64,000 bases of DNA from positions 18,462-82,461 of the forward strand of contig WJMF01000154.1 in assembly GCA_014728085.1 (NCBI GenBank), in the 5' to 3' direction. The notes under the pieces are model-generated. The model made no database searches and had not been told where the DNA came from. It saw nothing but the letters and a program-made list of their open reading frames with translations. This stretch comes from Candidatus Zhuqueibacterota bacterium. Its GTDB lineage: Bacteria; Zhuqueibacterota; Zhuqueibacteria; Residuimicrobiales; Oceaniaggregativiventaceae. The position numbers and the translations under genes were made by a program. Of this stretch, positions 46,401-55,041 are shown in pieces (position 1 is the first letter of the stretch; each line of letters begins with the position of its first letter).

Positions 46401-49400
46401 GTCTTCAGACAGCCTGGTTTTTTCCATTCTTTCGCTGCCCCAGGACGCTTCAACGGAGCTCGAAATCTATTCCCGTGTTCAGACGACCGAGTCGAACAGG
46501 AAGATTGCCATCTACGACAGCCTCGAATCGACAGATGATGTGGGACAATTGATCGCTCAAAGCCGTGCCGATATCGTTTTTGATCAGGCGGCCGGCGGTA
46601 TCCAGCCCGGTTATGTTGCGCCGGGCAGCTTTGTCAAGTTTCGGGTTGCCGTTCAAAACAGTGGTGAATCAACAATAACCCTGTCCCCCACCCAAACCAT
46701 ACTCCGCCTGCTGGGGACAAACTTTGCTGTAAATTTGGACCCGGTTTCCGAAACTGAACTGTCAGCCGGAGAATCCCGGGAGCTGGCCTTTAATGCAAAT
46801 TATATTTCTGAAGATATAGATCACTCCACCTATACACCCAGGATTACCTTTGTCGGGGAAGAGAACAGCAATCATTATAGCAAGACTCTTGATCTTACCT
46901 CCCAGGTAACCATTGGAGAAACCGGAGAGATTGCTATTCATTATATAAATCCCGAGATGCCGACTCTGACCCTGGGAAGAGAAGAGCCCTGGGATGTTTT
47001 TGTTGGAATCGACAACAACAATGCGCAATCAGCATTTTCTCTGGATAGCGTGGATGTGCAATTCTTCTCGGGCAAAACCAGAATTACAGATTTTTTCGAT
47101 TTTGATGTACAACCTCTTTTTTCGGACACAACAGATTCTATTGGTGCAAACCGGATCAAGGAAATTTTCGTAACCGTAAACTCTTTTTCTCAAAACACAC
47201 CGACAGGAACGATAACCATAAGCGCGACGGTGTGGTTAACGGATCTTATCCAGACAACACGTCAGATCAAATTGGACAGCGATATAGGTACTGCCGGATA
47301 TTTTACCATAAAGTCTCCGGCAAAGTTTGAAATTTTGAATTTATTCAGCAACCAGTCAATTGTCACCCGCGGACAGACAAGTCCCTGGCGGATTGGTGCG
47401 CAAATACGTAACAGCGGTGGTAGCGATTTGCGCTTTGTGTCTCATCCGGACAGTAGCTATCTGACCTTTGACAAGGGCAATCAATATTTTACCGTACAAA
47501 GCCCTCCCGGGGATGTGATGCTTCCGTCCGGAAAAACGGACAGCGTTTATTTTACCATTCAACGTATCGACACCTCTACGGTTTTGTTGGGCGAAAACAG
47601 CGTAGCAACGACGCTTTCCGCGGTTGAGGAAAACAGTGGAAAATTATACCAGTTGTACGACCTGGCAAATGGCAGCCCGGCTGAACTTTCTTTCATCGTA
47701 CAAGACACCGCCCGGGTACGCGTAGACAGCCTCATCGCCGATGTACCGTTTGATACGCTCGTCAATGTTGATCAGGAATTTTATTTAAAGGCAAGGGTCA
47801 CCAACCAGGGCAACGGCGAGGTTGTCAAAACAACAACGTTGAGATTTTTTCCGGACGCCGAGAATTTGTTTGCTATTGTTGACCCCTATTTTTCTATTGA
47901 TTCCCTGGCTGCGGGTGAATCGAAATGGACAGAGCCGGGCGTTTTGGTAACCGCGCCAGACATTGCCGTCATTTCAAAGAGACTCAGCGTGGGAATAACC
48001 GAAGCCATTTCGCGTAACACAAAACAAAGTGTTTCCCTGGATCCCAATATGTCAGTCGCGGATACGACGATTTCTCTGACTGCTCAAATCCCGGCAGAAC
48101 TGTCAATCGATTCACTGACAACCTCGATCGACACCTTGTCTGCCGGCAGCCTGGAGCCGTGGACTATTTCTGTTTATGTGTCCAACCTGGGGGAGGCGCC
48201 CTGTATACTTGTGCCGCCACGGGCACAGAATATCCAATTACCGTTGGGATATGTTGTCGAACCGCCGATACTCGACGAACCGGAACGGCTGATTTTTTCA
48301 AATGAACAGCGGCAGCTTGATTATACCGTAAAATTGACTGGTCCCGGAGGCGGAGAGGTTACCATTGTAAGCAGATTGACGGCGCTGGACGGAAACGATG
48401 CTTCGAGAGATACGCTATATGCTGAAGAGCAGACAACCGCATATGCTGAAAAAACATCGCGTGCCAGGCTTACAAGAACTTTTATCGAAAGCGATACGCT
48501 TTACCTCGACAGCGCTGATACCGCACATGTCAATATCACACAATCGTTTACTGTTCTGACAACAGTCACCAATGACGGTGGTATCCAAAGAATGGATTCG
48601 GTATGGATTCGTCTGCGGGTTGACAGCTCAAAACTTCTCAGCCCGGACACTCTGGTCCTGACCAATATTAATCCGGGCGACAGCAAAACAGCTTTATTTG
48701 AATGTAAAGCAGACAGCCAGGAAAACCTGAACGGGGAAACGATAACAGCTGAAATTTTCAGAGCCATAACCAGGGATGGCTCGCTTGCTGACATCAAAAC
48801 AGCCGAGGATTCAACAGCAGTTGTCAAGATTTACAGGCCGGCAAAATTACAAATCAGCGACACGGGTAATCAGGCGCTTAACGAACCGCTTGTAAGTGTT
48901 GGTCAGATTTTTCCGATCAATGTCAACATCACTAACCTGAATTCAGAGCCGGCGGAAGATATACGTGTGCGCCTGTTCGCAGAACCTGAAAGTGCGGTTT
49001 CCATTGTCGATACCATTCTCGATATTGAAAAAACGGCTTTTCAGGGCAAAACCGTTTCCGACACGTTTTGGATAGAAGCATTGGGCCAGAGCGGGAATGT
49101 AGATTTTTACTCCTCCATTGTTCAGGCCTCTGGCCGAAATGATTTAAAACCGGTTACGGATATTGACACTCTGGACAACAGTACCTCTGTGACCATTCAG
49201 CAGGGCGCACAATTACAAATCACAAATGTTATTCCCTCTATTGACCTGGTCAATGCCGGAGACTCCCGCCATCCGTGGATGCTTGCTGTTGTGGTTCGCA
49301 ATACCGGACAAGCAGACCTGGTGATGCAGGACATATCCCCCAATAATATTGTTGTTCAGGTGGGAGATCAGATCGATCCCGACTATAGCATTCGCGCTCC

Positions 49401-52400
49401 GTCCGGATTGAAAATTGCCAATAGCTGGCGGCTCAGTGGCGGCAATACGGATACCCTTGTTTATGAGATTCGCGAAAACGGCAAGATTGCCGGAGAAGCT
49501 GACATTCTTGTTTCCTTGAGCGCCTATGACCGCAATAAAGGGTCTCAGAGCCAGGCGCTGACAGCGGATGGGCAGACCTCGGTCACCGTGACCAGTCAAG
49601 CCTGGGCGCGAATAGACAGAATGCTTGTTCGCAATCAACTGCAGAACGAAGATTATGTTGAGGCCGTGGTTGGAAATAACGGAGATTTTTTAACCAACCG
49701 CGACCAAAAATTTCAAGTTCAAGTGATCTGTGAAACCGGAGAGTTTGCCGGTGTTGATTCAATTGTCGTCGAGTTGTCTGAAAGCGGTTCTTCAGAAACT
49801 CAACTCGACACCATTGCCAGGATACCGACAGAGGATAAAGCCTCTGCTGTTTTTTCGTTCGATGCCGACGGCTCCTGGAATAAAGACCTGGGCCAAATTA
49901 CCCGCCGCTTTTCGGCGCAGATCCTTTCTGCAAATTCTCTGGCCAGCACGTTACCGGCAATCATCCGCGGTCCCGAAACATCGGCGGACACAACTCTATC
50001 CATGCGTATACAGATGCCGGCGCAACTTTCGGTTCAATTGTTTTTAGCCTCGACCGAGGACACGACGCTGAGCAGTGCCCAGGAATTTACCATTGTCGCA
50101 CGCGTTACCAATCTGGGAACCAGTCCGATGACCGCCGGGGATCTCAGATTGCAACCGCCAGACAACTATTATATTCAAACCGCCACAGATTCGGTTAATA
50201 TTCCTGTTGTCAGGTCGTTTCAATTGACCGACGGTGTATACAGTGCAGATATCCCCTATTATGTCTATGCACCCGTGGAAGAGTCTTTGAATGATCACTT
50301 TGAGTGTTTGATCAACACGTATCCGAACGATGTAAACACGCGGCAGAGCGTGATCATCGATAGTCAACGCGATACAGTGTCCGTCTCTACGTTTAGTACG
50401 GATTTGAATATCGCTTCTTTCACCATCCTGTCCCCTGAAGGCGCCAAGGATGGCATTTTGTCCACCGAGCAAAATTTTACCGTCCAGGCCCGAATACACG
50501 CCTCCGAGAATCTTGCGAATGTAACGGCGAGCCTGCTCTTGCCTTCGGCATTTGACTATGAATTACTCGAAGCCCAAACCCGGCCTGTGCAGAGAAATCA
50601 GGACATGACCTGGAAAATAAAGACACCACCAACGGCAGTGGCCATTCCGCATGACCTGACCTTACAGGTGAACGCCAACACCCTTGAGGGGACGGCAACG
50701 GAGCGGGATTCGATTACCATCAGCCGCGTGGTAAAGCGAACCAGTCTTTATCTCGAAGCTCTTGAGGTGGTGGATCCTTCCGGAGTGATGCAAAACGAGA
50801 CTGCTATCTTTTCAGAGGGTCAGAGCGCGGTTTTGAGAACCGTGGTGAAAAATTTCGGCGATTCAGATATTGCCGGCACGGGCAGGGTGAGGTTGGATTT
50901 AAAAAACAGCGGCCTTTCCCTGGCCGATGCCCAGGCCAGCCTGGAGAAAGAGTTTCAAGTCGACGAAGATCTCTACTGGACCATTAAAGCGCCGACTTTT
51001 CCGTCACCTTTAACTGAAATAAGCGTAGAGATTACCGAGGTTCCCCTTGACGAAAATACGGACTTGACAGCCGGGACGCAAAACACACCCAATCGATTGC
51101 GGGTGAAAACCGAGGAAAAAGGCAGTATTCAAATCACCGGTTTTGGAATCAGCTATCCCAGCGGTGCCATGGACGGCGTTGTTTCAACCGGACAGATGTT
51201 CAAAGTCTCTGCCCAGATTGATTCGGATATTGATAAAATCACAGAAAGCCTTCGTGCGCAAATATTTTTCGATCCTGCCGGCGTTTTTGATGCCGTTGAA
51301 CAAGTCATCGACGTGGAGCCGGGCTTTCAGGAAAATATCGAATGGTCCATTATCGCTCCGGAATATAAAAGCTCTTCCCCTTATCGACTTTGGTTCGAAA
51401 TCACAGGTATCGACAAGCGTTCGGGCGAAGAAATAGTAACGAGCTCGGAGCCGATGGATGTTTCGGTTGAAGAGAAAACCATTTTTTCTTTAAAGCCATC
51501 CATATCACAACCCGTTGGGCTTGAAGGCATTGTGTCGACCGGACAGCAGTTCACCATAAAAATAGAGATAGAACATGAAGGGGCGGATTATTTTCAGGAT
51601 GATGAATTCAGAGTGCAAATGGAGAGGCCGAAAAACGCATTATACCAGATGGATCCATTGGACACGTCGATAAAAGAGTTTGTCGGCGCGGCATTCTGGA
51701 CCTTTACGGCGCCTGAATCCAGACCCGAGGGATTGTCGGAATTCAAGTTTACCTTTCTCTCTGTTCCCCGCGATCAAAACACAGGCAAACAGGCTGCTGT
51801 TCGCAACAATGAATGGCCCTTTACCATACAAACGGTCGAAAAAACCAAACTTGAACTGAATGCATATCTGAATGGCGCCAACCGCTCCGACTCCGGTGTG
51901 GTTCGGGTTGGAAGTAAATTTCATATTGTCGCTGAATTGGAAAATAAAGGCGAGGCGGATTTTGAAGGTCCCTATCAGGTTTCCCTGCACCTTCCCCAGT
52001 CGGGATTTCGTGTTGATGAAGCAACAAAAAATGGAACCGGTCCGGAAATAAGCTGGGAAGTTCAAGCCCCGACAACGCTTTTGGACAGACCCGACACCTT
52101 TTATATCAAGCTGGACAAAAAGCCGTATGACAAGTATGCCCGGAAAGAAGCGACCGTCCTGAAAGACTCTGCCGAGGTTATTGTCGGCACCAAAACAGGC
52201 ACGGTTTCTGTAACGCAACGGTCTCTGAGCCGCTCCAATGCACTGGCCAAGGGTCAGGAAAATATAACGGTGATGGGACTCGTTTTCCGCAACAGCGATC
52301 TGATTTCCCAGGCAAAATCGGTGCTAAAAGGAATCTCTCTCGTTTTCCGCAACAAACACAACGAACCGATCAGAGCCTCTTCCGTAATCAGCCGAATATC

Positions 52401-53034
52401 TGCAATAAAGCGCACTCTACCCCAAAAGGAACTCTTTTCTACTACGATCATCAGCGAAGAGCCGGAACAATTTTTAGATTTCACCCTGGGCTCGCCGGAT
52501 ACCATTTCCGGCACCAAAGCAGATTCTATTGACATTGTGGTGGATATTTCCGCAAATGCTTCGGTGATGGATTTTCATGTTGATCTCGACTCTTCTTCTG
52601 CCTTGCTGCTGTATGACGCTGAATCCAATTATCCGCTGACCGTGGGCGACATGGACGGTAATTATATCCAGTTTCTGGGAATCACCTCCGGAACCTCAGT
52701 GGTTGTGGATTCAGAGCTTGAAGAGTCATTTTATAATTATCCAAATCCATTTGGCAGCAGTGGACGCCGTTCCACAAAACTGGTTTATTTTCTCAAACAA
52801 CCCAGTGATGTAAAAATTAAAATATTTACGCTGACCGGAGAGCTGGTCAGATCATGGTCATTTACAAAAGAAGAGCATTACCGCTATACACATCAGGGTA
52901 TTCATGACGGCGATGTCACCTGGAACGGTGCCAACGGTAACGGATTTCTGGTATTGAACGGTATCTATGTCGCCTATATCACGGCAGTTGATTATAATGA
53001 AACGACGCGTACCAATATTGCTGTAGTGAAATAA
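43480..53034 (+). CDS. Giant secreted repeat protein with FlgD-like C-terminal domain
   Basis: The 3184-residue product starts at a TTG, which alone keeps the signal sequence (YYFLLFLLIPLYAAMGS). The body is a long chain of beta-sandwich (CARDB/Ig-like) modules, with almost no Cys. Two module types are recognisable: one around W-containing strands (VTRNQLRNWYVRVAVKNTG, VTRGQTSPWRIGAQIRNSG) and one with a G[IV]VSTGQ.F opening in the last third. The C-terminal 100 or so residues (YNYPNPFG, VKIKIFTLTGELVRSW, TWNGANGNGFLVLNGIYVAYI) are a FlgD-type Ig domain of the kind used as a C-terminal sorting region in Bacteroidota relatives. It is probably a cell-surface or extracellular fibre. The next gene encodes a PorV-like protein. 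Confidence 0.85.
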   Translation: MAASAKKYYFLLFLLIPLYAAMGSITVTSVDLESNQAGDYTLWTFTYSSSGVAVHLPDSGKIAIWYPKLTGLDLSNIMIASSMDYGKLNGGFSNVETLTLTNYYVVVLTRDGTGDPVLQNVSDIKISIGLVGNPLSTIFANQIRIETYNESDNPGTADIPIEGGYVQFPINIVSGDVVDSFDLVDLPTAVTAGQPFTISVQNVQDSDGDPVSGSLIYLSFNDASDHDAPDGTAPILRPIVVRNGSGSSNSVLYKSGETIQIKAESENNITDVSTSTTVLPADLGGFEVSGYPAKILKGNTFPNDVTVEAYDLYENEKTDYAGTIAFAGSDPSAQLPSSGLTFAGSTKVFSGSLFAFNTAGTHYFTVSDGGIQAQSEDVQVNSLVVWEIRCETDKVGENQQDVRVLMDVRNLGSKPFTLAAQNLFFRDFLNPSISLDTDFQESYLNNITEIQAGETATLEFDVDVLSPSPGSQVSISGKVYGVVDGLNVESDHTEFPFNYWTVYGEAELAIDSVAVIPDDIFQGQSNKKIELTVEHTGQSGTSAAARISTNPDFNPFVLKNANNEFVLDGSFEVSRDPLNNTSIVSASDDKVVLDYLISASNTAQTGKIYVYASLPYTDVITGETKYASSTAAVDSFQSRKTTTIQITDISPTQSQVTRNQLRNWYVRVAVKNTGNADIEINPDSSKTFLEFRNGVQIDTTFHYTTPDTLEEGGTLIPQGETRHIVYTVTKTGSMVGTALILATVETVNGLSTNSYISQQVGAVEVQKEANVYISDIIASQATVTVPDSSYEWSVKVVVSNASDSKVELDFVNSLLIQSVPDFFQITNPEKFTTLDSTLIQGESDTLNYTIKGKIDSTETGDFSFGAVVTFRVLNTGEIKSVTAAEQQWAHIIRQAPAELDIPKTRSSRLRVTRGVTPNWWVTVYVNNSGGADLKLNSDSTVTFIELFDKENQPQNVSFQTPSTFASGDTLLRAASSDSLVFSILSLPQDASTELEIYSRVQTTESNRKIAIYDSLESTDDVGQLIAQSRADIVFDQAAGGIQPGYVAPGSFVKFRVAVQNSGESTITLSPTQTILRLLGTNFAVNLDPVSETELSAGESRELAFNANYISEDIDHSTYTPRITFVGEENSNHYSKTLDLTSQVTIGETGEIAIHYINPEMPTLTLGREEPWDVFVGIDNNNAQSAFSLDSVDVQFFSGKTRITDFFDFDVQPLFSDTTDSIGANRIKEIFVTVNSFSQNTPTGTITISATVWLTDLIQTTRQIKLDSDIGTAGYFTIKSPAKFEILNLFSNQSIVTRGQTSPWRIGAQIRNSGGSDLRFVSHPDSSYLTFDKGNQYFTVQSPPGDVMLPSGKTDSVYFTIQRIDTSTVLLGENSVATTLSAVEENSGKLYQLYDLANGSPAELSFIVQDTARVRVDSLIADVPFDTLVNVDQEFYLKARVTNQGNGEVVKTTTLRFFPDAENLFAIVDPYFSIDSLAAGESKWTEPGVLVTAPDIAVISKRLSVGITEAISRNTKQSVSLDPNMSVADTTISLTAQIPAELSIDSLTTSIDTLSAGSLEPWTISVYVSNLGEAPCILVPPRAQNIQLPLGYVVEPPILDEPERLIFSNEQRQLDYTVKLTGPGGGEVTIVSRLTALDGNDASRDTLYAEEQTTAYAEKTSRARLTRTFIESDTLYLDSADTAHVNITQSFTVLTTVTNDGGIQRMDSVWIRLRVDSSKLLSPDTLVLTNINPGDSKTALFECKADSQENLNGETITAEIFRAITRDGSLADIKTAEDSTAVVKIYRPAKLQISDTGNQALNEPLVSVGQIFPINVNITNLNSEPAEDIRVRLFAEPESAVSIVDTILDIEKTAFQGKTVSDTFWIEALGQSGNVDFYSSIVQASGRNDLKPVTDIDTLDNSTSVTIQQGAQLQITNVIPSIDLVNAGDSRHPWMLAVVVRNTGQADLVMQDISPNNIVVQVGDQIDPDYSIRAPSGLKIANSWRLSGGNTDTLVYEIRENGKIAGEADILVSLSAYDRNKGSQSQALTADGQTSVTVTSQAWARIDRMLVRNQLQNEDYVEAVVGNNGDFLTNRDQKFQVQVICETGEFAGVDSIVVELSESGSSETQLDTIARIPTEDKASAVFSFDADGSWNKDLGQITRRFSAQILSANSLASTLPAIIRGPETSADTTLSMRIQMPAQLSVQLFLASTEDTTLSSAQEFTIVARVTNLGTSPMTAGDLRLQPPDNYYIQTATDSVNIPVVRSFQLTDGVYSADIPYYVYAPVEESLNDHFECLINTYPNDVNTRQSVIIDSQRDTVSVSTFSTDLNIASFTILSPEGAKDGILSTEQNFTVQARIHASENLANVTASLLLPSAFDYELLEAQTRPVQRNQDMTWKIKTPPTAVAIPHDLTLQVNANTLEGTATERDSITISRVVKRTSLYLEALEVVDPSGVMQNETAIFSEGQSAVLRTVVKNFGDSDIAGTGRVRLDLKNSGLSLADAQASLEKEFQVDEDLYWTIKAPTFPSPLTEISVEITEVPLDENTDLTAGTQNTPNRLRVKTEEKGSIQITGFGISYPSGAMDGVVSTGQMFKVSAQIDSDIDKITESLRAQIFFDPAGVFDAVEQVIDVEPGFQENIEWSIIAPEYKSSSPYRLWFEITGIDKRSGEEIVTSSEPMDVSVEEKTIFSLKPSISQPVGLEGIVSTGQQFTIKIEIEHEGADYFQDDEFRVQMERPKNALYQMDPLDTSIKEFVGAAFWTFTAPESRPEGLSEFKFTFLSVPRDQNTGKQAAVRNNEWPFTIQTVEKTKLELNAYLNGANRSDSGVVRVGSKFHIVAELENKGEADFEGPYQVSLHLPQSGFRVDEATKNGTGPEISWEVQAPTTLLDRPDTFYIKLDKKPYDKYARKEATVLKDSAEVIVGTKTGTVSVTQRSLSRSNALAKGQENITVMGLVFRNSDLISQAKSVLKGISLVFRNKHNEPIRASSVISRISAIKRTLPQKELFSTTIISEEPEQFLDFTLGSPDTISGTKADSIDIVVDISANASVMDFHVDLDSSSALLLYDAESNYPLTVGDMDGNYIQFLGITSGTSVVVDSELEESFYNYPNPFGSSGRRSTKLVYFLKQPSDVKIKIFTLTGELVRSWSFTKEEHYRYTHQGIHDGDVTWNGANGNGFLVLNGIYVAYITAVDYNETTRTNIAVVK
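45421..49330 (+). repeat. Tandem W-type beta modules inside the giant protein
   Basis: Related protein modules begin near 45421, 45805, 46192, 46589, 46957, 47341, 48115 and 49228. Each starts with a short strand, often VTRG-like, then an aromatic-hydrophobic strand (NWYVRVAV, EWSVKVVV, NWWVTVYV, PWRIGAQI, PWTISVYV, PWMLAVVV) followed by N.G.A.L. The first six are spaced about 370-400 bases (about 125-130 residues) apart. Confidence 0.65.
50443..51960 (+). repeat. Second module family in the giant protein (GIVSTGQ type)
   Basis: Modules opening with G[IV][LV]STEQ/STGQ.F occur near 50443 (DGILSTEQNFTVQARI), 51154 (DGVVSTGQMFKVSAQI) and 51508 (EGIVSTGQQFTIKIEI), with a looser copy near 51880 (SGVVRVGSKFHIVAEL). 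They replace the W-type modules in the C-terminal third, so the protein has two structural zones. Confidence 0.65.
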
Positions 53035-53038
53035 GAAC

Positions 53039-55030
53039 ATGAAAAACAACTCTCAAAATAGTATCCTTATATTCCTTGTGTTCACGGCCATTCTGTGGTT
53101 TACGCCTCTCCACTCTGCGGATGAATGGGGCGGGATAAACGACATATTCGACTTGCCTGTCGGCGCAAAGGCAATGGGCATGGGGGGGGCATATGTTGCC
53201 GCCGTAAACGACCCCTACGCTTTGTACTGGAATGCAGCCGCCCTGGAGCAGGTCTCCAATATTAGCCTGGCACTCTATATGAACAGCCTTCCCACTGGTG
53301 CACAGTACAACTATGTTGCCTATGCGCATCCTACCCTTTTCAAAGGTACTTTTTCTGCCGGCTGGATGCGCATTTCAATTGATGATATCGAAATTCGCAG
53401 TGCTGAAGACGGTTCTTACCTGGGATCGCAGAATTATGGCAGGGATTTGTTTCTTTTTGGATATGCATTTAATTTGGTGCCCAACCTTTATATCGGCACT
53501 ACATTAAAAATTGAACGTTCTGTGTTCCCGGGACCGGAAAATGAACTTACGCTTGTTCCCGGCCGCATCACGGATTCTGCATTTGGTGCGGACATTGGTT
53601 TTCTCTATACGCCGCCTTTTGACAGTCCGTTTTTTCAAAACACAAAACTCGGAATGAACATACAAAATGCTGTGAAGAGAACGTCGCGTTTGATCGAGAT
53701 GCGGGAATCGACGCCGAGGAATTATCGTGTCGGATTATATCGTTTGTTCCCTTTGAATGAGCTGAACAGTTTTGCCCTTGCCTTTGAAGTCGATAAAAAT
53801 GAAAAGGCCTCTATTCCCATGCAATTTAGCATGGGAGCGGAGTATGGATTTTATAACAGTTTGTTTTTGCGAAGCGGTTACGCAGACGGACATATTACCT
53901 TTGGTGCCGGTCTTGAAATCATCGGCGTCAATCTCGATTACTCTTTTTGGAGTGCTCAGGATGTTTTGCTTGACAATAGTCATAGAATTTCAGTAACTTT
54001 GAATATTGGTAAAAGCCGGGAAGAGAGGCAGTCTCTCTATCAGCAAAAACAGATGGAGCAGTGGGAACAGGAGATTCGGCAGAAAGTCCAGATCGAAGAA
54101 CAGCGCAAAATCAACGAGTCCTGGGAGCGGGCCGAGACCGCCTTTGAACTCGAAAATTATGATAAAGCCTTTTTTGAAATTACCAAAGTGCTTTCGTTTG
54201 CCAAAAGCGACGACGATCCTGAATTCACCCGGGCGCGTTTGTTTCGCGACGAAATCATACGCAAACAACGCGAGGTAAGGAAAGAACAGGAGAGATTATT
54301 TAAAGAACGCGAACAGGAACAAGCGCAACGGCGGGCCTCTGAACAAACGATTCGTCAACACCATCAGAACGCTATTGCTTATTACGAAGAGGAAAATTAT
54401 CCGGCGGCGATTTCCGAATGCGATATGGCGCTGCAGCTGAATCCGAAAGAAAATCTGGCAGCCCCCATTCGTGATTTGCGTTCGAAAGCTCAGGCTGATA
54501 TGGGTAAGAAAATCGACAATCTTGTTGCACGGGGCGCCGAACTGGCCGCCCAGGGACGGAATGGAGAGGCTATTGAGATATTCTCGCAGGCTAAAGGGCT
54601 GGCGGAGGGCTACCCGGCAATCGAATCAAATATCAACAATCGTATTCGCGTCTCTACCAACAACCTGAATTACGAGGGATTGTTCAGGCGGGCCACTCTT
54701 GAAGCGCAAAAAGAAAATTGGGCTGAAGCTGCCCGCTTGTATGAGCAGGCGTTGCGTTATCAACCCAACAATTCAAGCCTACAAAAGCGGTACAAAGAGG
54801 CGGAGGCAAGAGCCAATGCCAGAGATATGGAGATGACCCCCGAAGTTGAAGATCTTTTTTCTAAAGGTTCAACCGCAATGATTAAGGGAAATCTGGAAGA
54901 AGCTTTGCAGTATTACGAACGGGCCAAGGCGCTGCAACCCTATAACAGGAAAATTTTAAGAGGCATCGACTATATTCGGGAAGAAATCGCCACAAAAGAA
55001 AAAGCAACGCAAGATATTACGAATAACTAG
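53039..55030 (+). CDS. PorV/PorQ-like outer-membrane beta-barrel fused to a TPR domain
   Basis: The 663-residue protein has a signal peptide (cleavage near LHSADEW) and the PorV-type opening DLPVGAKAMGMGGAYVAAVNDPYALYWNAAAL. A predicted beta-barrel extends to about residue 325 (ending HRISVTLNIGKSREE). A Gln/Glu/Arg-rich coiled coil follows (about 326-430), then TPRs such as NYPAAISECDMALQLNPKENL, NWAEAARLYEQALRYQPNNSS and NLEEALQYYERAKALQPYNRK. In Bacteroidota, PorV delivers cargo bearing a C-terminal sorting domain to the cell surface. It lies four bases after the giant protein gene, which encodes such a candidate cargo. Other type IX secretion genes are not in the window. Confidence 0.8.
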   Translation: MKNNSQNSILIFLVFTAILWFTPLHSADEWGGINDIFDLPVGAKAMGMGGAYVAAVNDPYALYWNAAALEQVSNISLALYMNSLPTGAQYNYVAYAHPTLFKGTFSAGWMRISIDDIEIRSAEDGSYLGSQNYGRDLFLFGYAFNLVPNLYIGTTLKIERSVFPGPENELTLVPGRITDSAFGADIGFLYTPPFDSPFFQNTKLGMNIQNAVKRTSRLIEMRESTPRNYRVGLYRLFPLNELNSFALAFEVDKNEKASIPMQFSMGAEYGFYNSLFLRSGYADGHITFGAGLEIIGVNLDYSFWSAQDVLLDNSHRISVTLNIGKSREERQSLYQQKQMEQWEQEIRQKVQIEEQRKINESWERAETAFELENYDKAFFEITKVLSFAKSDDDPEFTRARLFRDEIIRKQREVRKEQERLFKEREQEQAQRRASEQTIRQHHQNAIAYYEEENYPAAISECDMALQLNPKENLAAPIRDLRSKAQADMGKKIDNLVARGAELAAQGRNGEAIEIFSQAKGLAEGYPAIESNINNRIRVSTNNLNYEGLFRRATLEAQKENWAEAARLYEQALRYQPNNSSLQKRYKEAEARANARDMEMTPEVEDLFSKGSTAMIKGNLEEALQYYERAKALQPYNRKILRGIDYIREEIATKEKATQDITNN

Positions 55031-55041
55031 GGAAAAGATTC

